Source: Pseudomonas fluorescens (GTDB lineage: Bacteria > Pseudomonadota > Gammaproteobacteria > Pseudomonadales > Pseudomonadaceae). From it: DNA of 64,000 nucleotides. Position 1 is the stretch's first letter. Every line of letters begins with the position of its first letter. Below, in pieces: positions 25,794 through 33,858 of this stretch. The notes under the pieces are model-generated. The model did not search any database. It was not told the origin of the DNA and was given only the letters and a program-made list of their open reading frames with translations. The DNA lies in NCBI RefSeq assembly GCF_000968015.1, contig NZ_LACH01000076.1, positions 22,507-86,506 of the forward strand, read 5' to 3'. The position numbers and the translations under genes were made by a program.

Positions 25794-27425
25794 TCACACA
25801 GCAGCACTGCTGCGCAATTGATAACTGCCATCGGCCAGCCGCACCAACGGATTGGCGGCAGCCAGCAGTCGATGAGTGAAGGCGTGTTGCGGGTTGTCGA
25901 ACACTTGTGCGGTGGTGCCAATTTCAACCAATCGACCTTGCTGCATGACGGCCACGCGATGGGCAATTCGTTCTACCGCCGCAAGGTCATGCGAGATGAA
26001 CAGACACGCAAAGCCGTACTGCTTTTGCAGCCGCTCGAACAACGCCAGGATTTGCTTTTGAATGGTCATGTCGAGCGCGGAAATCGGTTCGTCGGCGATG
26101 ACCAGTTTGGGGTGACGAATCAGCGCCCGACCAATCGCCACACGTTGCCGCTGACCACCTGAAAGCTGGTGCGGGAAGCGGTTGGCGAAGAGCGGGTCCA
26201 GACCGACATCCTGCAGAATGGTGCGCACGCGCTCGGCACGTTGCTCGCGACTGAGGCCCGGCACATGGCGCAACGGTTCAGCGAGAATTTCAGAAATTCT
26301 GGCGCGCGGATCGAGGGACGATACCGGGTCCTGAAAGATCATCTGGCATTGCAATCGATGCTCACGGTTGGCGCTTTTGAGGATGTCCACGCCATCGAAA
26401 AAGATCTCGCCAGCAATCGGATTGACCAGCCCGACGACCGAACGGCCAAGGGTGGTTTTACCCGACCCACTGCCGCCAACCAGCGCCAGCGTTTCACCCG
26501 CAGCGATTTGCAGACTGACCCCATCCACCGCGCGTTTGGCTTTACCGCGCCACAGGAAACCCTGGCGCCCCGGGTGCTCGATGGTGACGTTGCGCATGTC
26601 GATCAGCGGCGCGGCCCGTGATGCGCTGTCAAGGTTGCCTCGGGTGGGCAGCGCTTCGAGCAATTGCCGGGTGTAATCGGCCTTGGGGCCCAGCAGGATC
26701 TGTTCGGTGGGGCCGCTTTCGATCGCTTTGCCGTTGCGCATCACCACGACTTTGTGGGCATGGCGCACCACCAGCGACAAGTCATGACTGATGAACAGGA
26801 TCGCAGTGCCCTCTTCCCGCGTCAGTTCGAGCATCAGTTCGATGACGTCAGCCTGGGCCAGGGTATCGAGGGCCGTGGTCGGCTCGTCGGCGATCAACAG
26901 CGCCGGACGCAACAACATGACCGAAGCCAGCATGATGCGTTGTCGCATGCCACCGGAGAACTCGTGGGGAAAGGCGTTCAAACAGCGTTGCGGATCATCC
27001 ATGCCGATTCGGCGCAGCATCTCCAATGACCGGGCGAGAATGGTTTTTTCATCCAGATCGGTGTGCAGGCGCAACCCTTCCGCCATCTGCTGACCGATCG
27101 TCATTGTCGGGTTGAGCGAGACCATCGGCTCCTGAAACACCATCCCGATCTTCGAGCCACGAACATCACGCAACTGATCGTAGGGCAAGGTGCACAGGTC
27201 GGTGTCGGCAAACTCGATACGACCGGATGCGACGCGCATCGGCGGCGGCAACAGCCCGATGACAGCACGCGCCGCCATCGTCTTCCCACTGCCGGACTCA
27301 CCCACCAGCGCTACGATCTCGCCGGGGGCCATGTCGAAACTGAGGTGGTCAACCGCAAGCGAACCCTCGGTTCCCACCTGAATGCAAAGATTACTGACGC
27401 GAAGCAAAGGCTTGACGGTATCCAT
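25794..27425 (-). CDS. Dual-domain ABC transporter ATP-binding protein (DppDF-like fusion)
   Basis: A 543-residue protein with two complete nucleotide-binding domains. Domain 1 has Walker A ALVGESGSGKTMA (about 38), signature FSGGMRQRI and Walker B LLIADEPTTALD. Domain 2 has Walker A ALVGGSGSGKTTLG (about 313), LSGGQRQRV and LVIADEPISALD. This fused form (as in GsiA/YejF) replaces the usual DppD and DppF pair. Its start overlaps the permease stop by 1 bp, so the two are coupled. Confidence 0.94.
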   Translation of the reverse strand: MDTVKPLLRVSNLCIQVGTEGSLAVDHLSFDMAPGEIVALVGESGSGKTMAARAVIGLLPPPMRVASGRIEFADTDLCTLPYDQLRDVRGSKIGMVFQEPMVSLNPTMTIGQQMAEGLRLHTDLDEKTILARSLEMLRRIGMDDPQRCLNAFPHEFSGGMRQRIMLASVMLLRPALLIADEPTTALDTLAQADVIELMLELTREEGTAILFISHDLSLVVRHAHKVVVMRNGKAIESGPTEQILLGPKADYTRQLLEALPTRGNLDSASRAAPLIDMRNVTIEHPGRQGFLWRGKAKRAVDGVSLQIAAGETLALVGGSGSGKTTLGRSVVGLVNPIAGEIFFDGVDILKSANREHRLQCQMIFQDPVSSLDPRARISEILAEPLRHVPGLSREQRAERVRTILQDVGLDPLFANRFPHQLSGGQRQRVAIGRALIRHPKLVIADEPISALDMTIQKQILALFERLQKQYGFACLFISHDLAAVERIAHRVAVMQQGRLVEIGTTAQVFDNPQHAFTHRLLAAANPLVRLADGSYQLRSSAAV

Positions 27426-28297
27426 TAGCGACTCATCCGGGGGTCAAGGCGATCACGCAGGGCGTCACCGAAAAGATTGATGCCGATCAAGGCAATGGAA
27501 ATCATCAAGCCAGGGAAGAAGCCCAGCCACGGTGCCGTGACCAGGTGCGGCCGGCTGGAGGCAAGCATGTTTCCCCACGTGGCCGCAGGCGGTGGAACGC
27601 CCAACCCGAGAAAGCTCAATGCGCTCTCCGAGAGAATCGCCCAGCCAAACATGCTGGTGGCCAGCACAATCAACGGTGCCACGCAGTTCGGCGCGATATG
27701 CCGCCACATCGTGTACAGCTCGCTATTGCCAATGACCCTGGAGGCTTCGATGAACTCTCGTTCACGCAACGACAACACCGTGCTGCGCACCACCCGAACC
27801 ACGGTGGGGATATAGGCCAGGCCCAGCGCCAGCACGATGCCGTACTGACTCGCGCCGACAATCGCGAGCAACCCCAGCGCCAGCAACATCCCGGGGAATG
27901 CCAGCAAGGCATCGTTGACCATCATCAACAGGCGGTCCGTCCAGCCGCGCAGGTAACCGGCGAGCAAACCGAACAGCGTGCCGATGCTGATGGCCAATAT
28001 CACCGTAAGCAGGCTGATCCACAGGCTGGTGCGAGCGCCGATGATGATGCGGCTGAAGACATCGCGGCCGAACTCATCAGTCCCCAAAATGTGTGGCCAG
28101 GACGGCGCCATGAATCGATTGGCCAGATCCAGACGCAGCGGGTCATACGGTGTCCAGACGATACCGGCCACCGCGAGCAGCACCAGCACCACCAGCAGGC
28201 TGCCACCGATCAGCGCGTTGAACGGGAGCGGACGCTTGTGCCCCGAGGTCTTCGGCACAGCGGTCGGCGGCGCGGCAATTTCGCTTAAAATCTTCAT
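27425..28297 (-). CDS. ABC transporter permease, DppC family
   Basis: A 290-residue permease with the OppC-type N-terminal cytoplasmic segment, first TM helix LLVVLVLLAVAGIVW, then RFMAPSWPHILGTDEFGRDV and the EAA loop region RVIGNSELYTMWRHIAPNC (about 205-223). The C-terminal LGLGVPPPAATWGNML is typical. It pairs with the DppB-type permease, whose stop it overlaps by 4 bp. Confidence 0.93.
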   Translation of the reverse strand: MKILSEIAAPPTAVPKTSGHKRPLPFNALIGGSLLVVLVLLAVAGIVWTPYDPLRLDLANRFMAPSWPHILGTDEFGRDVFSRIIIGARTSLWISLLTVILAISIGTLFGLLAGYLRGWTDRLLMMVNDALLAFPGMLLALGLLAIVGASQYGIVLALGLAYIPTVVRVVRSTVLSLREREFIEASRVIGNSELYTMWRHIAPNCVAPLIVLATSMFGWAILSESALSFLGLGVPPPAATWGNMLASSRPHLVTAPWLGFFPGLMISIALIGINLFGDALRDRLDPRMSR

Positions 28298-29235
28298 GCT
28301 TTCACCCGAGGATCGAACAGCGGATACATCAAATCTACGAGCAGGTTGACCAACACGTAGACGAACGTAATGAGCAACAGGCAGCCCTGCAGTACGGGGT
28401 AATCACGTGCATAAATGGAGTCGACCATCAGGCGCCCGATGCCGGGAATGGTGAACACCGTTTCGATCACGGCGATCCCACCCAGCAAGTTGCCGAGGAT
28501 CAGGCCGATCAGTGTCCAGGTGGGTGCAAAGGCGTTGCGCAACGTATGGCGCCAAAGCACCGCGCGCTCCGACAAGCCTTTGGCTCGGGCATGCGCGATG
28601 TAGTCCAGGCGCAACACTTCGATCGAGCTGGCCCTCTGCATCCGGATAATCACGCCGCTTTCGTGCAGCACCAGCGTTGTCACGGGCAAGATGATGTAGG
28701 CCAGCGCTTTGCCGAAATCAGCCGAAAACGGCACATACCCCACCACCGGCAACCAGCCCAGTTCCAGGCCAAACACATACAGCAGCAACAGGCCCATCCA
28801 GAAACCGGGGATCGACAGCAACAACGTCGCGGCCGTCACCAGTCCCAAGTCAACCAGCGTGTCCTGTTTCCACGCCGCCAACATACCCAGAGGAACGGCA
28901 ATCGCCGCCGCCAGCGCGACCGACGTCAGAACGATGGTCACACTGACGCTGAACCTTTCAAGCACCAGCGGCAAAACGGCCTCGTGACTGGTGATCGAAA
29001 AGCCCAGATCCCCATGGAACACTGCCTTGAGCCAGATCAGGTACTGCGCGATCATCGGTTGATCCAGCCCGAGGGACTGCCGCATCTTGAGTAGACTGGC
29101 CGGATCAGCCATGTCGCCCAGCATCAAGAGCGCCGGGTCACCGGGTATCAGCCGGATCATTGCGAAGACCGCAATAGAGATCAGCAATAACGTCGGGACC
29201 GCCATGGCCAGACGCTGAATGATCAAACGAAACAT
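28294..29235 (-). CDS. ABC transporter permease, DppB family
   Basis: A 313-residue permease. The N-terminus MFRLIIQRLAMAVPTLLLIS and the conserved IRLIPGDPALLMLG identify the OppB/DppB family. The EAA loop is DYIAHARAKGLSERAVLWRH (about 211-230), followed by TIPGIGRLMVDSIYARDYPV. It is the second gene of the leftward operon, 80 bp after the C45 hydrolase. Confidence 0.93.
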   Translation of the reverse strand: MFRLIIQRLAMAVPTLLLISIAVFAMIRLIPGDPALLMLGDMADPASLLKMRQSLGLDQPMIAQYLIWLKAVFHGDLGFSITSHEAVLPLVLERFSVSVTIVLTSVALAAAIAVPLGMLAAWKQDTLVDLGLVTAATLLLSIPGFWMGLLLLYVFGLELGWLPVVGYVPFSADFGKALAYIILPVTTLVLHESGVIIRMQRASSIEVLRLDYIAHARAKGLSERAVLWRHTLRNAFAPTWTLIGLILGNLLGGIAVIETVFTIPGIGRLMVDSIYARDYPVLQGCLLLITFVYVLVNLLVDLMYPLFDPRVKA

Positions 29236-29315
29236 GTGGGTTCCTCGATGTTGATACGGCCCTCAATCGGGCAGGGCTCAATCGGACAGAGCTCAGGCAG
29301 GCAACCGATCAATGC

Positions 29316-30449
29316 TTACCAGGTGGCGTACCGCGCGTAATCGGATTCCATCTCGAGGCGGTACTGCCCAAATGTACGGTTGATCGCCGGCAAGGAGGCA
29401 ACTTCCATGAACCCACTGGCTGGGCGCATCAGAATCATCGCCACCGTAGCGGACAGATTGTCCTCGCCACTCGAGCTCGGACGTGGTGGTCGGCAGACCG
29501 CAAATGGCTTGCCGAAATCATCGAAAAATGCGCTTTTCAGGTGTTCCAGCGTCAGGCTGCCATGAAATGGCTTGAGCAGTTTCTCGACCCGGATATCGCG
29601 ATAAAAGCTTTCGGGTGCACCACCGATGCCGGTGTTCTTCAGTTTGATCTGCGCCACTGCGCTGCGCCAATGGTTGGCGTGCACCAATAGATCGTCGACC
29701 TCGTACAGCGGGAACACTTCATCAGGTGCACATTCGTAGTTGATACCAAACCCGGCCGCATGACTGAGCATCATGTTGTTCGAGCCCGACTTTGGCGTCA
29801 CCGCCACGGCTTTCATCGACAGGGCGAAATGATTGGCTTCCAGCGCCTTGCGGCGGATAAGCGGCAATGGCACGCCAAGCGCTTGATAGTCACGATCCGA
29901 TTCCAGGTTGTTGCCCGTGATCGCCGTGCCGATGGAGTTCATGCCCGCGCGGGCCAGCCCACCGGCTTCGGTGAACGTCAGCACATCCGGGCCGTCGTCA
30001 CGACGAATATGCAGGACCACGCCAGTCTCCGCGCACTCCATGCGCCAGTCCCAGTTCTGGCCGTGCAGTACTTCATTGTTCGCGGTGGCACCAGGAAGGA
30101 CGATGGCGCCGGTGCAGCCATCCAGTTCCGGTTTGTCCTGCATCGAACGCCGCCCCAGGTGAATAATCTCGGTACGGGCATTGATCATCACAATGGCCTC
30201 GAAGTCGTGACCGGAGCCTTGCGCGATGCCCCGCATCTCTTCCAGGTACTGCGGCTCGAACGCTTCGATATTGGGAATGAATTGATTGACCAATCGCTTG
30301 ATACCGGCCCAGTCATAACCCATGTCCAGCAGTTGCTGACCGTAGATTTCAATGCTGCGAGCAATGATCTGTGGACAGGCTTTGCCGTACTGCACACCCC
30401 GGGCAAATGGCCCGCCACTCAGTTCGATACACGGAAATTGATAACTCAT
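29316..30449 (-). CDS. C45-family autoproteolytic acyltransferase/hydrolase
   Basis: A 377-residue Ntn-hydrolase of the isopenicillin-N acyltransferase (C45) family. The presumed self-cleavage site is Gly111-Cys112 in ELDGCTGAIVLPG, with Cys112 becoming the N-terminal nucleophile. Supporting motifs are ARGVQYGKACPQII near the start, MINARTEIIH (88-97), GQNWDWRM and AGMNSIGTAITGNNL. No signal peptide is visible, so the enzyme is cytosolic. It heads the peptide-type ABC operon. The family hydrolyses or transfers acyl groups on amides; the natural substrate here is unknown. Confidence 0.88.
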   Translation of the reverse strand: MSYQFPCIELSGGPFARGVQYGKACPQIIARSIEIYGQQLLDMGYDWAGIKRLVNQFIPNIEAFEPQYLEEMRGIAQGSGHDFEAIVMINARTEIIHLGRRSMQDKPELDGCTGAIVLPGATANNEVLHGQNWDWRMECAETGVVLHIRRDDGPDVLTFTEAGGLARAGMNSIGTAITGNNLESDRDYQALGVPLPLIRRKALEANHFALSMKAVAVTPKSGSNNMMLSHAAGFGINYECAPDEVFPLYEVDDLLVHANHWRSAVAQIKLKNTGIGGAPESFYRDIRVEKLLKPFHGSLTLEHLKSAFFDDFGKPFAVCRPPRPSSSGEDNLSATVAMILMRPASGFMEVASLPAINRTFGQYRLEMESDYARYATW

Positions 30450-30707
30450 GCCCTGCCCCCAAATAGTGTGTGCAAGACCTAGAGCAAGGATCAGACCAAT
30501 TTCACAAAAACCCAGTCAATATTGGCGCCAATTTGATTTCCAATAAATTACCGACGTGAAAATGCACCGTTTCCGGTCAAGAAATTGGGTAGTAAATTCA
30601 CAAGCGTGTAAAAAAGTGGCGCGCCTGATTGGGCTAAAGACACCGGATGATTAACGGACATTCGGACTAGACTCGCTCATCCTTGCAGCCCTGCCATACT
30701 GTTCAGC

Positions 30708-31448
30708 ATGACCAGTGCAACCTTCCGCTTCTACGAAGAGCTCAACGATTTCCTGCCGGCTGAACGGCGGCGGCAGTCCTTTACTTGTGAGTGCGCGCGA
30801 GCAGCGACGGTCAAGCACATGATCGAGGCGCTCGGGATACCGCACACCGAGGTCGAGTTGGTGCTGCTCAACGGCGAGTCGGTGGGCTTCGAGCGGGTGA
30901 TTTTCGACGGTGACCGGCTGGCGGTGTATCCCAAGTTCGAAGCGCTGGACATCAGCCCGCAGCTCAAGGTTCGTGCGCAACCTTTACGGGTGCTGCGCTT
31001 CGTCGCTGATGCGCACCTGGGCGGGCTGGCCAACCTGCTGCGCATGAGCGGCTTCGACACCCTCTACGACAATGGCTTCGAGGATGGCGAGATCGCCGAG
31101 ATCGCTGCGCAGCAAGGACGCATCGTGCTAACCCGTGACCGCGAACTGCTCAAGCGGCGGATCATCAGCCACGGCTGTTACGTGCATGCCCTGAAACCGT
31201 CGCTGCAGCTGCGCGAGTTATACGAGCGCCTCGACCTGGCGCGTAGCGCGCGGCCATTCAGCCTGTGCCTTCATTGCAACCTGCCGCTGCACGAGATCAG
31301 CCCGGAACTGGCCCGGTCGCAGGTGCCGCCACGCGTTGGCATCCTCTATTCGCACTTCGTGCGCTGCGACGCCTGCCAACGGGTTTACTGGGAGGGTTCG
31401 CACTGGCGCGGCATGTGTGCACTGCTGGCACCTCTGCTGGACCGATAG
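30708..31448 (+). CDS. Mut7-C RNase-domain protein with N-terminal ThiS-like ubiquitin fold
   Basis: A 246-residue protein. Residues 1-85 form a beta-grasp Mut7-C ubiquitin-like domain (ATFRFYEELNDFLPAERRRQ, VELVLLNGESVGFERVIFDG). Residues 92-240 are the Mut7-C PIN-like RNase domain: FVADAHLGGLANLLRMSGFD, DNGFEDGEIAEIAAQQGRIV, LTRDRELLKRR with conserved acidic residues. A zinc ribbon follows (CLHCNLPL and CDACQRVY). It is proposed to act on RNA in the cytosol; the cellular target is unknown. It is monocistronic. Confidence 0.88.
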   Translation: MTSATFRFYEELNDFLPAERRRQSFTCECARAATVKHMIEALGIPHTEVELVLLNGESVGFERVIFDGDRLAVYPKFEALDISPQLKVRAQPLRVLRFVADAHLGGLANLLRMSGFDTLYDNGFEDGEIAEIAAQQGRIVLTRDRELLKRRIISHGCYVHALKPSLQLRELYERLDLARSARPFSLCLHCNLPLHEISPELARSQVPPRVGILYSHFVRCDACQRVYWEGSHWRGMCALLAPLLDR

Positions 31449-31468
31449 CCGAGCGCATCGGGCCGCCT

Positions 31469-31950
31469 CTACGACTTGAAGCGCCCCACCAGCCCGTTCA
31501 GTTCATTGGAGCGGTACGAAAGCCGGCCTGAGTCTTCTTGCGCAGAGCTGGCCAGGCTTTCGGCCAGCCGCGCCTCGTCGTAGATCTGCTGGATATGCCG
31601 ATTGATCTCTTCGGCTACCCTGTGCTGCTCTTCTGCTGCTGGCGATATCTGCAGGTTCTGATCCCTGATTTCATTGACCGACAACTGGATGCCTTAAAAG
31701 CTGTCACGTGCGCTCTCGATCGAGGACACACTGACACGCGACAGGTCCAGGCAACTTTCCATCTTCTGCGAAACTTCCTGGGTCTTGCTGCCAAACGTGT
31801 TGAGCAACTGGTCAATTTCCCCCGTGGAGTCGGACGTGCGCTTGGCCAGGGCCCTGGTCACCCGCCCTGGCAGCCTCGATCGCCGCGTTCAGCGCCAGCA
31901 GATTGGCCTGCTCGGCGGAGTCGGCTGCAAGTGTCGATACGATACTCATC
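31469..31950 (-). pseudogene. Methyl-accepting chemotaxis protein, C-terminal remnant
   Basis: Read leftward, 31950-31850 encodes the MCP hairpin signature EQANLLALNAAIEAARAGDQ. A short deletion then shifts the frame (the usual GRGFAVVADEVR block is missing), and TLAKRTS-like sequence resumes as LAKRTSDSTGEIDQLLNTFG. After a stop codon near 31697 the C-terminal end continues as SVNEIRDQNLQISPAAEEQH and finishes NELNGLVGRFKS. There is no sensor domain or membrane segment. It is a dead fragment of a receptor that normally exceeds 500 residues. Confidence 0.85.
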
Positions 31951-32101
31951 TATACACAGTCAAAAAACCTCGTCGCTCCTGCTCCTGCTCGCCGCGCTGA
32001 GACGTAAGCATTCGATTGACCACTCTTCGATGCGGTAAAAGTCCAACCATTAGCCATACTGGCATGTAAACCCGATCTCCCTGCCCTGTCGGTGAGTGAG
32101 C

Positions 32102-33601
32102 ATGAGCAATGTATGGAGTAGCTGTCATAAATTAGCCCTTATGCTCATGCTGTGCTGGCTTAATGCGGCCCTGGCACAAACCCAGCCCGAACTGCCTGCC
32201 GTCGAACTGACACCCGCCGAAGAAGCCGAAGTGCAGAAGCTGGTGTTGCCGGTTCTGCCAGACTGGGTCGGCGATTTCGAGGGCATGCGCGAGCGCCGGT
32301 TGATCCGGGTGCTAGTGCCTTACAGCAAGACCTTTTTCGAACTTGATCGCGGACGCCAACGCGGCCTCAGCTATGAGCTTGGCAAGGGGCTGGAAGCCTG
32401 GCTGAACAAGACCCAGCCCTACGGGAAAAAATCCATGCAATGGCGGGTGATGTTCATCCCCACCGCACGCAACGAATTGATGTCCAAACTGATGAAAGGC
32501 GTTGGTGACATCGCCGCCGGCGGGCTCACCGTGACCGAGGCACGCCTCAAGGACGTTGATTTCGCCGACCCGTTCGCCGTGAAGATCCCGGAAATCCTGG
32601 TCACCGCCCCTGACAGCAAACCCGTTGAAAAACTGGAAGACCTGTCCGGCCAGAAAATTACCGTACGCGCCTCCAGCAGCTACTACGAGCACCTCCAGGC
32701 CTTGAACGCCTCCTTCAAGGAGCAAGGCTTGGCCCCCATCGACCTGAAAGCCGCCGACGAAAACCTGGAGTCCGAAGACTTGCTGCAAATGGTCAATGCA
32801 GGATTGCTCGAGGCCACGGTGGTGGATCGATACATCGCAAAAATCTGGGCACCGCTGTACACCGACATGCAGATTCATGAGGACATTGTTCTGCATGACA
32901 ACTCCGAGTTTGCCTGGGCGATCCGCAAGGACAGCCCGCAGCTGAAAGAACAGCTCGCCGGCTTCGTCAAGACCCACAAGGTCGGCACCACCTTCGGCAA
33001 CAGCTTGCGCACCAAGTACGTCACCAATAGCAGCAAGCGCGTGCTCAATGCCACGTCTGAAGAGGAGATGAAGAAGTTTCAGGAAATGGTCGAGATCTTC
33101 AACCGCCACGCCAGTTCTTACGGATTCGATCACCTGATGCTCATGGCCCAGGGTTTTCAGGAGTCGCAACTCAATCAGCAAGCCCGCAGCCCCCGAGGCG
33201 CGGTGGGCGTGATGCAATTGCTGCCGACAACCGCCAAGGACCCCTCCGTGGGCATCGGCGGCATTGACAAGAGTGCCGACAAAAACATCGAGGCCGGCAG
33301 CAAGTACATGCGTCTGCTCGCGGACAAGTACCTGGACGACCCGCAACTGAACCAGATGAACAAGACCCTGATGACCTTCGCCGCCTATAACGCCGGCCCC
33401 GGCAACCTGCGCAAGTTCCGCGCCTTGGCGGAAAAATCCGGGCTGAACAAGAACATCTGGTTCGGCAATGTCGAGCAGGCGGCGGCGCAAGTGGTTGGCC
33501 GGGAGACCGTGGATTATGTTGGCAACATCTACAAGTACTACGTGGCGTACAAACTTGTAGAAGAAAAATCCGCAGCAAACCCTGTGAAACCGACTCAGTG
33601 A
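32102..33601 (+). CDS. MltF-like membrane-associated lytic transglycosylase
   Basis: A 499-residue exported protein with a signal peptide (ALMLMLCWLNAALAQ). Residues about 70-290 are a family-3 solute-binding domain (RLIRVLVPYSKTFFELDRG, FADPFAVKIPEILVTAP). Residues about 345-480 are an SLT lysozyme-like domain with the catalytic Glu in GFQESQLNQQA, followed by SPRGAVGVMQLLPTTAKDP and FAAYNAGPGNLRKFR. This SBP-SLT architecture is that of MltF, which cleaves peptidoglycan; the binding domain is regulatory. It is a stand-alone gene, and a GTG at 32096 is an alternative start. Confidence 0.9.
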   Translation: MSNVWSSCHKLALMLMLCWLNAALAQTQPELPAVELTPAEEAEVQKLVLPVLPDWVGDFEGMRERRLIRVLVPYSKTFFELDRGRQRGLSYELGKGLEAWLNKTQPYGKKSMQWRVMFIPTARNELMSKLMKGVGDIAAGGLTVTEARLKDVDFADPFAVKIPEILVTAPDSKPVEKLEDLSGQKITVRASSSYYEHLQALNASFKEQGLAPIDLKAADENLESEDLLQMVNAGLLEATVVDRYIAKIWAPLYTDMQIHEDIVLHDNSEFAWAIRKDSPQLKEQLAGFVKTHKVGTTFGNSLRTKYVTNSSKRVLNATSEEEMKKFQEMVEIFNRHASSYGFDHLMLMAQGFQESQLNQQARSPRGAVGVMQLLPTTAKDPSVGIGGIDKSADKNIEAGSKYMRLLADKYLDDPQLNQMNKTLMTFAAYNAGPGNLRKFRALAEKSGLNKNIWFGNVEQAAAQVVGRETVDYVGNIYKYYVAYKLVEEKSAANPVKPTQ

Positions 33602-33627
33602 TGGCAAATAGCTTCTGCACCGAAGGT

Positions 33628-33656
33628 CTGAAAGCCCCATAAACAGCGGCTTTCAG
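33628..33656 (+). terminator. Hairpin after the lytic transglycosylase gene
   Basis: CTGAAAGCC / GGCTTTCAG form a 9-bp stem with an 11-nt loop, 27 bp after the stop at 33601. There is no T-tract, so termination is uncertain. Confidence 0.4.
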
Positions 33657-33858
33657 CCTGGATTACTCTAAATCTCGATCTACGCTAACCATGTCCAATA
33701 GTGGGCTATTTGTTAGTGAACGGGAATTCTATTCAGCCGTTAGAAGGTTTCCTGAACTGTCCAGGCTCATGGTTGGGGGTACTCATTTGGGTCCGTGCCG
33801 CTCCCACGCTGTTTGAGTGGTTCGACAAAGGGGCAAATCCAGAGAAAGGAAACCGGGC

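Noticed and set aside
32312..33640. 442-codon open frame opposite the lytic transglycosylase
   Set aside because: It mirrors a gene with clear SBP and SLT motifs; it has no recognisable domain and arises from GC-rich codon bias.
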